Below are positions 40,033-49,181 of a DNA stretch of 64,000 nt, piece after piece (the stretch's first letter is position 1; the number at the start of each line of letters is the position of its first letter). A model generated the notes under the pieces. It did not search any database and was not told the DNA's origin. It saw only the letters and a program-made list of their open reading frames with translations. Both the position numbers and the translations under genes were made by a program. The DNA is from a candidate division WOR-1 bacterium RIFOXYB2_FULL_45_9 (GTDB lineage: Bacteria > Margulisbacteria > WOR-1 > O2-12-FULL-45-9 > XYB2-FULL-48-7), in the NCBI GenBank assembly GCA_001771575.1, contig MEUD01000001.1:1303277-1367276 (forward strand), read 5' to 3'.

Positions 40033-40263
40033 ATGAAAAAATTATTAGTTTTATTTCTTGGAATAATTCTGCTCGCTTCAATGGCCCTGGCTGAATGCGG
40101 AAGAAGCTGTCAGCCAAAACATTGCAATTCCATTTGCGCTAAATCGCCTTGTTCCATCAAGTGCAAAAATCTTTGTGTAAAAGATATTTGCGGGAAGACA
40201 AGGGATTGCGGTAAATGTGGCTGCCCGATTGAATGCCAAAAGGGGGCCGTGAAAATAAAGTAG
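40033..40263 (+). CDS. Small secreted cysteine-rich protein
   Basis: SD AAAGGAG, signal peptide, mature part ECGRSCQPKHCNSICAKSPCSIKCKNLCVKDICGKTRDCGKCGCPIECQKGA (12 Cys). Confidence 0.72.
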   Translation: MKKLLVLFLGIILLASMALAECGRSCQPKHCNSICAKSPCSIKCKNLCVKDICGKTRDCGKCGCPIECQKGAVKIK

Positions 40264-40283
40264 AGCTGAGTTGCATGTAAGGC

Positions 40284-40315
40284 GGCAGGGTCGCTCGCGA
40301 CCCTGCCCCTTTTTA
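40284..40315 (+). terminator. Rho-independent terminator
   Basis: GGCAGGGTCGC/GCGACCCTGCC stem followed by CCTTTTT. Confidence 0.9.
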
Positions 40316-40324
40316 TTATTTATT

Positions 40325-41356
40325 ATGAGAACAGCTGAATTTGACTATAATTTGCCCGAAGAGCTGATCGCTCAAGCGCCGGCCGCCGATCGGGACCACT
40401 CCCGGCTGATGGTCCTTGACCGGAAAGCGGGTACGATCGACCACCGGGTCTTTTACGAAATACTCGATTATTTCCAACCGGGGGACCTCTTGGTCCTTAA
40501 CAATACCAAAGTGATGCCTGCTAACTTGAGTGGCAGGAAAGAAGATGGCGGGAATATGATCGAGGTTCTATTGAGTAAAGAATTGGCTGGAAGCGACAAG
40601 CCGCGTTTCGAATGCCTGGTCAAACCGGGGAAAAAACTGAAGGTTGGCGACCGGGTTGTTTTCGGCGAGAATGAAGTTGTTGGCACCGTCCTGGAAAAGA
40701 CGGTTAGCGGCGAACAGATCCTTGAATTTAGCGGTGACCTTTGGGGTTATATGCGGAAAGCCGGGGAACTTCCGCTTCCGCCGTACGTCAAAGCGAACCG
40801 CCGCTCCGCCGAGTTGCGGGAACGTTACCAGACAGTCTTTGCCGAGAAGGAGGGGGCTTCCGCCGCCCCAACCGCCGGGCTCCACTTTACCCCGGAGCTC
40901 CTTGCCAATATCGAAGGGCGTGGCGTGAAGATCGCTTACGTTACGCTCCACACCGGATTGGCGACCTTTAAACCGATCTACGCGGAAAATATTGAAGACC
41001 ATCACATGTATTCAGAGACTTTTGAGGTCCCAGCCGAGACGATGTCTATGTTAGGTATGGCTAAAAGAGTGGTCGCGGTCGGGACGACCGCAATTCGGAC
41101 CCTGGAGACGATTGCCGACCAGGTTAAGGCGGGAAATAGAGAGGGGACCAAGGGAGAGACCGCATTATTTATTTATCCCGGTTATCAATTTAAGCTGGTT
41201 GACGCGATCATTACCAATTTTCATTTCCCCCGGACATCGCTTATCGCGCTGGTTGCCGCTTTTGCCGGGCAGGCGTTCACCCTTAATGCCTATGAAGCTG
41301 CGGTCCGAGAAAAATACCGCTTTTATTCGTTCGGCGACGCGATGCTCATCTTGTGA
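40325..41356 (+). CDS. queA: S-adenosylmethionine:tRNA ribosyltransferase-isomerase
   Basis: FDYNLPEELIAQAPAADRDHSRLMVLDR; EKEGASAAPTAGLHFTPELL; YVTLHTGLATFKPI. Start after the terminator. Confidence 0.95.
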   Translation: MRTAEFDYNLPEELIAQAPAADRDHSRLMVLDRKAGTIDHRVFYEILDYFQPGDLLVLNNTKVMPANLSGRKEDGGNMIEVLLSKELAGSDKPRFECLVKPGKKLKVGDRVVFGENEVVGTVLEKTVSGEQILEFSGDLWGYMRKAGELPLPPYVKANRRSAELRERYQTVFAEKEGASAAPTAGLHFTPELLANIEGRGVKIAYVTLHTGLATFKPIYAENIEDHHMYSETFEVPAETMSMLGMAKRVVAVGTTAIRTLETIADQVKAGNREGTKGETALFIYPGYQFKLVDAIITNFHFPRTSLIALVAAFAGQAFTLNAYEAAVREKYRFYSFGDAMLIL

Positions 41357-41402
41357 TTGCAATAGTAGTGATATAATTTAGTTAATTAAGGAAGGTGTAG
41401 GT

Positions 41403-42371
41403 GTGAAAATCGGAAAAGTATGGGGACTTTTATTGATTGCGATTGTTTTAGTCGGTTTTCAGTTTAAGGCTGATGCTGAAAAGAAGAAAATTGTCCCGGC
41501 CGGAGGACGTAATCAGTTACAAGGATTTGAGGGGAGGATGGGGCAATGGCTAGCCAATGGAACGTCGAAATTCAAAGTGATTAGTTTTAGCTATCCAGCG
41601 ACTGGGCCGAACGGCGAAAAGGCCAACAAAGGGAAAAAGTATGTAGAGATAGAAGTAGAAGTGGTTAATAATCAGAAAAACAATGGTATATATGGTGGAA
41701 CACGCACATTAAATTTAGTAGACAAAGATGGTCAAATATTTGACAGGGTTTATAGTGTTCCGATTGATGATTGGCGCAGACGGGCCGCACCAAAGCGCTT
41801 GAAACCAGGGGAGAATGTTAAATTGTCTTATTTAGCTATTGTTCCCGAAAAGTATTTTCCCGTCAGGTTGGTGTTTGTCCCAGGGGTAGATGTGCCGGTT
41901 TATCGGGTTCGTTTAACAGATGAAGTTAATCTGATTGCCTCAGAAGACCAGACCGAGCTTCAGGGCCGAGAGGGGAAAATCAATGAATGGCTTTTTAATG
42001 GGACTACAAAATTTAAGGTGTATAGCGTAAGCTATCATGATGGCGATCCGCTTGGCCACAAAGCCCCGGTCGGCCGGAAATGGGTGGCGATTGAAATTGA
42101 GATAAAGAACGCGCATAAGAAAACCATGGCGTTTGGCGGGTCATATAAAGTTGTTACCTTGTTTGATCAAAATGGAACGACGTATGATGATTTTTACCAC
42201 GCTAAAAAAGATGATTGGAGCAGACATGAAGGGACAACCCGGCTTCTCCCAGCAGCCGGATTGAAAGCCTGGTATGTTGGAACGATTGATAAAAATTATC
42301 TACCGGTTAAACTGACTTTTCTTCCAGAACCTAAAGCTACGCTCTTTGAAGTCGACTTAAAGACGGAATGA
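41403..42371 (+). CDS. Exported two-repeat protein (DUF4352-like domains), copy 1
   Basis: Signal peptide; two homologous halves LQGFEGRMGQWLANGTSKFKVISFSYP... and LQGREGKINEWLFNGTTKFKVYSVSYH...; GTG start, SD AAGGAAGG. Confidence 0.75.
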   Translation: MKIGKVWGLLLIAIVLVGFQFKADAEKKKIVPAGGRNQLQGFEGRMGQWLANGTSKFKVISFSYPATGPNGEKANKGKKYVEIEVEVVNNQKNNGIYGGTRTLNLVDKDGQIFDRVYSVPIDDWRRRAAPKRLKPGENVKLSYLAIVPEKYFPVRLVFVPGVDVPVYRVRLTDEVNLIASEDQTELQGREGKINEWLFNGTTKFKVYSVSYHDGDPLGHKAPVGRKWVAIEIEIKNAHKKTMAFGGSYKVVTLFDQNGTTYDDFYHAKKDDWSRHEGTTRLLPAAGLKAWYVGTIDKNYLPVKLTFLPEPKATLFEVDLKTE

Positions 42372-42407
42372 GGCTCAATGCTTAGAATTGAAAAGGAAGG
42401 TGTAGGT

Positions 42408-43379
42408 ATGAAAATCGGAAAAGTATGGGGACTCTTGTTGATTGCTGTTGTTTTAGTTGGTTTCCAGTTCAATGCCGAAGCTGAAAAGAAGAAAATTGTT
42501 CCGGCCGGAGGGCGCAATCAACTGCAGGGATTACAGGGGAAAGTCGGAGAATGGCTGGCCAACGGAACGTCGAAATTCAAAGTGATCAGTTTTGAATATC
42601 CGGAGGCCGGACCGAATGGAGAAAAAGCCGGCAGTGGGAAAAAATATATCGCGATCGAAGTGGAGCTGGTCAATAATCAAAAATTCACAACCTCTTATGG
42701 CGGGCCAAATGGCTCATTAAATCTGGTAGATAAAGATGAGCAATTGTTCACAACGGTTTATAATGTTCAAAAAGAAGATTGGAGAAAAAGAGAGCCTTCC
42801 AAACGATTGCTGCCGGGGGCCAGTTTAAAGGTGTTTTATCTCGCCATTGTCCCCCAGGAATATTTTCCGGTCAGATTGGTTTATGTTCCAGGGACAAAAG
42901 TCCCGGTTTATCGGATAAATTTAACGGATGAGGCAACGCCGATCGCGTCGGAAAGCCAAACCAAGCTTCAAGGCCGTGAGGGGAAAATCAATGAATGGCT
43001 TTTTAATGGTACGACAAAATTTAAAGTTTATAGCGTCAGTTATCCGGAAACCGATCCGCTTGGCGCAAAAGCCCCGACCGGACGAAAATGGGTTTTGGTT
43101 GAAGTGGAAATACGAAACGCTCATAAGTACACAAGCTCATTTGGCGGACCGAACTGTGTTTTGACCCTGATCGATCAAAAGGGGGAGGCGTTTGACAAGG
43201 TTTATCACGTAAAAAAAGCCGATTGGCGAAAACGTGAGGGGCCGACCAGGCTTATTCCCGCCGCTGGGCTTAAGGCCTGGTACGCTAGCGCGATCAATGA
43301 TGATTATTTGCCGATCAAAATGACCTTCTTGACGGAACCGAAGGTCCCGCTTTTTGAGGTCGACTTGCAAACGAAATGA
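42408..43379 (+). CDS. Exported two-repeat protein, tandem paralogue (copy 2)
   Basis: Near-identical N-terminus to copy 1 (MKIGKVWGLLLIA[IV]VLVGFQF) and the same two-repeat layout. Confidence 0.78.
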   Translation: MKIGKVWGLLLIAVVLVGFQFNAEAEKKKIVPAGGRNQLQGLQGKVGEWLANGTSKFKVISFEYPEAGPNGEKAGSGKKYIAIEVELVNNQKFTTSYGGPNGSLNLVDKDEQLFTTVYNVQKEDWRKREPSKRLLPGASLKVFYLAIVPQEYFPVRLVYVPGTKVPVYRINLTDEATPIASESQTKLQGREGKINEWLFNGTTKFKVYSVSYPETDPLGAKAPTGRKWVLVEVEIRNAHKYTSSFGGPNCVLTLIDQKGEAFDKVYHVKKADWRKREGPTRLIPAAGLKAWYASAINDDYLPIKMTFLTEPKVPLFEVDLQTK

Positions 43380-44455
43380 AATTCGAGATAATCAAGCGAT
43401 CAAGCAAGTCTAAAGCCAGAGTGGGGAAGCTCTATACGCCGCACGGGGTTATCGATACCCCTATGTTTCAGCCGGTTGGGACGCTGGGGACGGTCAAGAC
43501 AATGACCTTTCGCGACCTCAATGAGTTGGAGGCCCAGATCATTCTTTCCAATACTTATCATTTGTACTTGCGCCCGGGGATCGAATTGATCAAAGCGGCT
43601 GGCGGCCTTCATAAGTTCATGCACTGGGACAAGCCGATCCTGACCGATTCGGGCGGTTTTCAGGTCTTTTCCCTGGCCCACATGAGGACCGTGACCGATG
43701 ATGGGGTTGAGTTCACCTCCCACCTTGATGGGACCAAGCATTTCCTGACCCCGGAAAAGGTGGTTGACATTCAGACCGCTTTTGGCTCGGACATCATGAT
43801 GCCGCTTGATGAATGCGTCGCTTATCCCTGCGGCAAACAGGAAGCGGAAGCGGCTTTGGTTAGAACGACCAGTTGGGCGAAGCAGGCTTATAAGTATTGG
43901 CAAAATAAAAAACAAACGGAAAAATGCCCGACCCTGTTTGGGATCGCTCAAGGCTCCACCTATAAAGATTTACGGAAGATCTCGGCTGAACAGATCGCCG
44001 AGATCGGCTTTCCAGGCTACGGGATCGGCGGATTATCGGTTGGCGAACCGCAGAACGAGATGTTCGAGATGCTCGATATTGTCACCGACATTCTCCAGCC
44101 CGACCGTCCCCGGCATTTATTGGGTGTAGGGTATGCTCCTGACATCTTAGGCGGGATTAAGCTGGGGGCCGACCTCTTTGACTGCGTCATTCCGACCCGG
44201 CTTGCCCGGCACGGTTCTTTTTTGACCCTTGAAGGGAAGACCAGTATCCGTTTGGCCGAGTTTGAGAAGGACTTTTCGCCGATCGATCCGGAATGCGACT
44301 GTTTCGCCTGCCGTAACTTCTCGAAGGCCTATATTCGCCATCTCTTCTGGGCCCGGGAGATCACCGCGATGTACCTCTTGACGATCCACAACCTCCGCTT
44401 TTTTATGCGTTTGATGGAGAAGACCCGAAAGGATATTTTAGAAGATCGTCTGTAA
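43376..44455 (+). CDS. tgt: Queuine tRNA-ribosyltransferase
   Basis: TPMFQPVGTLGTVKTMT, LTDSGGFQVFSLA, GIGGLSVGEP, zinc ligands CDCFAC. Confidence 0.96.
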   Translation: MKFEIIKRSSKSKARVGKLYTPHGVIDTPMFQPVGTLGTVKTMTFRDLNELEAQIILSNTYHLYLRPGIELIKAAGGLHKFMHWDKPILTDSGGFQVFSLAHMRTVTDDGVEFTSHLDGTKHFLTPEKVVDIQTAFGSDIMMPLDECVAYPCGKQEAEAALVRTTSWAKQAYKYWQNKKQTEKCPTLFGIAQGSTYKDLRKISAEQIAEIGFPGYGIGGLSVGEPQNEMFEMLDIVTDILQPDRPRHLLGVGYAPDILGGIKLGADLFDCVIPTRLARHGSFLTLEGKTSIRLAEFEKDFSPIDPECDCFACRNFSKAYIRHLFWAREITAMYLLTIHNLRFFMRLMEKTRKDILEDRL

Positions 44456-44456
44456 A

Positions 44457-44533
44457 TGGTGGGCAGTGCTGGACTCGAACCAGCGACCTCCTCGGTGTAA
44501 GCGAGGCATTCTAACCAGCTGAACTAACTGCCC
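44457..44533 (-). tRNA. tRNA-Val (anticodon UAC), CCA encoded
   Basis: Anticodon arm CCTCG-CTTACAC-CGAGG, T arm GCTGG-TTCGAGT-CCAGC. Confidence 0.95.
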
Positions 44534-44537
44534 GGAA

Positions 44538-44612
44538 TGGTGGGCGCGAGAGGTATCGAACCTCTGACTTCCTGCGTGTGAAGCAGGCGTTCTACCACTG
44601 AACTACGCGCCC
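44538..44612 (-). tRNA. tRNA-Val (anticodon CAC), CCA encoded
   Basis: Acceptor GGGCGCG/CGCGCCC; anticodon arm CCTGC-TTCACAC-GCAGG. Confidence 0.93.
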
Positions 44613-44634
44613 CTAAAGGGAAATCGGCTCTTCT

Positions 44635-44663
44635 ATGGTAGCATGCCTTGACGCCTCCAGCAA
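44635..44663 (-). promoter_or_regulatory. Promoter of the tRNA-Val pair
   Basis: Minus strand TTGCTG-N17-TACCAT. Confidence 0.5.
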
Positions 44664-44676
44664 GCTGGGGTAGACT
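44648..44676 (+). promoter_or_regulatory. Promoter of the tRNA-Ile2 gene, overlapping the divergent promoter
   Basis: TTGACG-N17-TAGACT. Confidence 0.6.
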
Positions 44677-44692
44677 GATTATCAGACGAGAA

Positions 44693-44765
44693 GGGCCCTT
44701 AGCTCAATGGTTAGAGCAATCGACTCATAATCGATTGGTTATAGGTTCGAGTCCTATAGGGCCCA
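44693..44765 (+). tRNA. tRNA-Ile2 type (anticodon CAU, expected lysidine modification)
   Basis: GGGCCCTTAGCTCAATGGTTAGAGCAATCGACTCATAATCGATTGGTTATAGG closely resembles bacterial tRNA-Ile(k2CAU) in the D arm and anticodon arm, not elongator Met. Confidence 0.88.
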
Positions 44766-44787
44766 TTTTTTAAGGAGGCTGTTTTAT

Positions 44788-44952
44788 ATGGTTGAAAAAG
44801 CGAAAAGCATCGATGAATTATTGGCGCAAATCGACGAATTTGAGAAAACGATCCGCGGGTTGGGTGAAAATGTCGCAAAGTTAAAGCAAAAGCTCCTGGA
44901 AAACAAGTCTAAATACGGGCCCGATATCTCGGCATGGCCAAAAGAAGCCTAA
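44788..44952 (+). CDS. 54-aa small coiled-coil-like protein
   Basis: SD AAGGAGG; MVEKAKSIDELLAQIDEFEKTIRGLGENVAKLKQKLLENKSKYGPDISAWPKEA*; below the ORF-track length cut-off. Confidence 0.6.
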   Translation: MVEKAKSIDELLAQIDEFEKTIRGLGENVAKLKQKLLENKSKYGPDISAWPKEA

Positions 44953-45422
44953 CAGTCGCCTTGGCGGCGGCGCTGGTCTTCTCGCTAGCCTGGCCGCTGG
45001 CGGCCAAAACGGCCGCGCCAGCCGCGTATCCTTCTCTCAAGGTCCTGGTCACCACTTACTATACCCACAATTGGAGCGAATTCGGCCGCTACAAAAAGGT
45101 CTCCACAGGGGGGCGCCGCCTTGGCCATTACGTTGCCCTAAACTTTCTTCCCGGCGGGAGCATTATTACGATCCCCCGGCTTTTTGGCCGCCAGCAGTTT
45201 GAGGTCGCCGATACTTTTGGCGGACGGGGTTGGGATTATTTTAAAGGGAAGCGCTATTGGAAGATCGATATTTTGCGCGACGCTGGGGAATTTTACGAGG
45301 ACATCGATTCTCCAGTCGACCTCTATATCGTTAAATATAACAAGCGGGGGGAATTTAAGAACCGGGAGGTCAAACGAAACGCCCTGCTGATCTATAAACG
45401 CTTTGAGAAGCAACTGAGATGA
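44934..45422 (+). CDS. 3D-domain (double-psi beta-barrel-like) exported protein
   Basis: Signal peptide; LKVLVTTYYTHNW...IITIPRLFGRQQFEVADTFGGRGWDYFKGKRYWKIDI...SPVDLYI. Confidence 0.65.
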   Translation: MAKRSLTVALAAALVFSLAWPLAAKTAAPAAYPSLKVLVTTYYTHNWSEFGRYKKVSTGGRRLGHYVALNFLPGGSIITIPRLFGRQQFEVADTFGGRGWDYFKGKRYWKIDILRDAGEFYEDIDSPVDLYIVKYNKRGEFKNREVKRNALLIYKRFEKQLR

Positions 45423-45426
45423 TAGA

Positions 45427-46320
45427 ATGAAAACTTATAGCCGCGAATTATTTAACCGCGCAATTAATTGCGCGGTTATAATTGGGTTGTTATTTGTCTT
45501 TTCCGGTTGTTCCCCCAAAGTAGTCGAAGTAAAAACAGTTTCCCCGGTCAAAATATCGGCCGGCGAACATATCTTTACGAAATTCCCGGTCTTAGAATAC
45601 CACCTGATCCGCCGGCCAGAGGCCCGCTGGTCGCGGACCCCGGAGAATTTTTGGCGCGACCTGGAGTGGCTTAGGGCCAACGGATATTATCCTTTTAACC
45701 TGCGCGATATTTTGGCTGGTTTTCCCGGCCTGCCGGAAGGGAAGGTCCCGGTCGTCCTGACCTTTGACGATTCGTCGTCGAGCCAGTTCCGTTATTTGCG
45801 GAGCGGCGAAGTTGATCCGGAGTGCGCGGTCGGGATAATTAAAAGATTTAACGCGAAATACCCTGACTGGCCTGCGCGCGGGACGTTTTTCATCCTGGTC
45901 CAAACCAACAATCCCGATCGGAATATCTTCGGCCAGCCGGAAAACCCCGATTATAAGGCCGGGAAACTTCGCCAGCTGGAAGAGTGGGGGATGGAGGTCG
46001 CTTCTCATACATATAGCCATGACCGGTTATCGGACATCTCAACCCGCGAAGCGGCCTATTCGCTTGCCAGATCAAGCCGGACCTTGAGCGGGATCATTAG
46101 CCGCGAGGTTGTCAGCCTGGCCCTGCCGATGGGGTTATATCCAAAAGACGAATCGGTTTTTACGGGGAGCTATCAAAAAATAAGCTATGATTTTAAACTG
46201 GCGGCGGAAGTTGCCGGCGGCCTTCAACCGGCGCCGTGGGAAAAAAACTTTGATCCCCGTCATATCAGAAGGATACAGACCATCGCTTCAGAGTGGAAAA
46301 AATTCTTTGGCCGAGAGTAG
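45427..46320 (+). CDS. Polysaccharide deacetylase-family lipoprotein
   Basis: VLTFDDSSSSQF (NodB motif 1), MEVASHTYSHDRLSD (motif 2), lipobox VFSGCS. Confidence 0.88.
   Translation: MKTYSRELFNRAINCAVIIGLLFVFSGCSPKVVEVKTVSPVKISAGEHIFTKFPVLEYHLIRRPEARWSRTPENFWRDLEWLRANGYYPFNLRDILAGFPGLPEGKVPVVLTFDDSSSSQFRYLRSGEVDPECAVGIIKRFNAKYPDWPARGTFFILVQTNNPDRNIFGQPENPDYKAGKLRQLEEWGMEVASHTYSHDRLSDISTREAAYSLARSSRTLSGIISREVVSLALPMGLYPKDESVFTGSYQKISYDFKLAAEVAGGLQPAPWEKNFDPRHIRRIQTIASEWKKFFGRE
45453..45478. repeat. 26-bp perfect palindrome inside the deacetylase signal-peptide coding region
   Basis: TAACCGCGCAATT/AATTGCGCGGTTA. Confidence 0.9.
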
Positions 46321-46322
46321 CG

Positions 46323-47387
<1,065 letters not shown>

Positions 47388-47420
47388 GCGATCCCCTCCA
47401 ATTTATTATCGGAACCGTTT

Positions 47421-49181
47421 CTATGAAATTTCAGCCTTTAACGCCGAGATTAGTTCGGACGCTTTGGCGGTGTCGCCGCTTGCTTCAGCCTGCCGCAATT
47501 CACTTTTTATCGCGTTGACCCGCTCCTTGAGATGCTCCCCCTTGAGCGACTCAATGCAGTCGCCCAGGATCTCTTCCGGATTGGCCGGCGACTCGCCAAG
47601 CAGGGCGGTGGTCAGGAAGCGCTTTGCCCCTTCGTCCTCGATCAGGCTAAGTAATTTATGCTCCGGGGCTTCCTCGCCGCTAAGATCGGCGCCGTAAAGC
47701 AGAGCGGCGATCTGCCTGGCTTCGATGGTGATGAAGCGGTCGAGCGGCAGTTCCGCTTTTAATTTTTCTCTGGCTTCGCTGTTTTGCGCCGCCAGCGCCA
47801 ACAGGTGCTTTTCGGCCGCGATTATCCTGGACGGCGGCTTCTCCACCGTTCGGCGCAAATCCCTGGCCGCCGGGTTATTGTAAAACTTTAGTTTCCTGGC
47901 CTCCGCCAAGACCTGTTCGTCGGTCGTTTTCAGGGCGGCGGCGGCGAGCTTGGCGTACTCTTTTTGGGCGAACTGGTCGGTTTCCCTGGAAAGGAGCTGG
48001 CCGATCTCTTTGAGCGCCCGTCCTCTTCCTTCGATCTCCTTGAGGTTATGGCGGCCTAGGGTCCGCTTGATCTTGAATTCAAGATAGGGGAGCGATTCGG
48101 TCAGAGCTTTTTTCAGTGCTTCGGGCCCCTGCTTCTGAACAAGTTCGTCCGGGTCCTTGGCTCCGCTAAATTGGGCGACCCTAACTATTAATCCGGCTGA
48201 AATTATCAGTTCGGCCGATTTTTCGGCGGCCGATTCCCCGGCCGGATCAGCGTCGTAGGCCAATACTACTGTATCGGCAAAGCGGGCCAGCAACTTGCAT
48301 TGGCCGATTGTCAGCGCGGTACCAAGCGGAGCGACGACATTGTGGATCCCGGCCTGAAATGTGGAGATCAGGTCGACGTTCCCTTCCACCAGGACGGCGG
48401 TCTTGGCCGCTTTGATCGCTTCTTTGGTGACGTTAAGTCCAAAAACCGCTTCCCCTTTGTGAAAAACGGGGGTGTCGGGCGAGTTGAGGTATTTGGGCTC
48501 TTTTCCGTCGAGAGAGCGGCCGCTGAAGCCCAAGACCCGGCCCCTGGTGTCCATGATCGGGAATTGCAGGCGGCTCCGGAACCGGTCAAAGTAGCTCCCT
48601 TTCTCGTTCTCCCGTTCCAGTACCAGACCGGCTTGCTCCATTAGCTTCGGGTCGGCTCCCCGGGAGAGAAGGTAACGATAAAGATTGTCCCAGCCGTCGG
48701 GGACGCAGCCCAGACCAAAGCGGGCGGCGACCTCTTCGCTGATCCCCCGCTGTTTCATGTAGTCGCTGGCGGTTTGGCCTTCCGGTCCCTGTAAGGATTT
48801 TTGATAATAGCGTTCCGCCAGCTGGAGAAGATCATAGAGCTGGTCGCGCAGGCTTTTTCCCGAGCCGGCCGGCCCGGCCCCTTCGACCTCGATCCCCAGC
48901 TTTTCGCCGAGCTCGCGGACCGCTTCGGCAAAGCCGAGGTTGTCGATCTGCATGATGAAATCAAAAATGTTCCCGCCGGCCCCGCAGCCAAAGCAGTGGA
49001 ACAATTGCTTTTCTTCGGAGACGGTGAACGAGGGGGTCTTTTCGGAATGAAAGGGACAAAGTCCCAGGTGGCTCCGTCCCCGCTTGCGGAGCGGGACATA
49101 TTCAGAAATAACTTTGACGATGTCCGATTTTTTTCTGATCTCTTCGATCGTTTGGGCGGGGATCAAACAGTCTGCCTCCAT
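47421..49181 (-). CDS. dnaG: DNA primase
   Basis: YVPLRKRGRSHLGLCPFHSEKTPSFTVSEEKQLFHCFGCGAGGNIFDF, Toprim VLVEGNVDLIS. Confidence 0.96.
   Translation of the reverse strand: MEADCLIPAQTIEEIRKKSDIVKVISEYVPLRKRGRSHLGLCPFHSEKTPSFTVSEEKQLFHCFGCGAGGNIFDFIMQIDNLGFAEAVRELGEKLGIEVEGAGPAGSGKSLRDQLYDLLQLAERYYQKSLQGPEGQTASDYMKQRGISEEVAARFGLGCVPDGWDNLYRYLLSRGADPKLMEQAGLVLERENEKGSYFDRFRSRLQFPIMDTRGRVLGFSGRSLDGKEPKYLNSPDTPVFHKGEAVFGLNVTKEAIKAAKTAVLVEGNVDLISTFQAGIHNVVAPLGTALTIGQCKLLARFADTVVLAYDADPAGESAAEKSAELIISAGLIVRVAQFSGAKDPDELVQKQGPEALKKALTESLPYLEFKIKRTLGRHNLKEIEGRGRALKEIGQLLSRETDQFAQKEYAKLAAAALKTTDEQVLAEARKLKFYNNPAARDLRRTVEKPPSRIIAAEKHLLALAAQNSEAREKLKAELPLDRFITIEARQIAALLYGADLSGEEAPEHKLLSLIEDEGAKRFLTTALLGESPANPEEILGDCIESLKGEHLKERVNAIKSELRQAEASGDTAKASELISALKAEIS

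Noticed and set aside
44693-44765. Elongator tRNA-Met assignment for the CAU tRNA
   Set aside because: D-arm and anticodon-arm sequence (TTAGCTCA.TGGTTAGAGCA..CGACTCATAATCG.TTGGT) matches Ile2 (lysidine) tRNAs much better than tRNA-Met.
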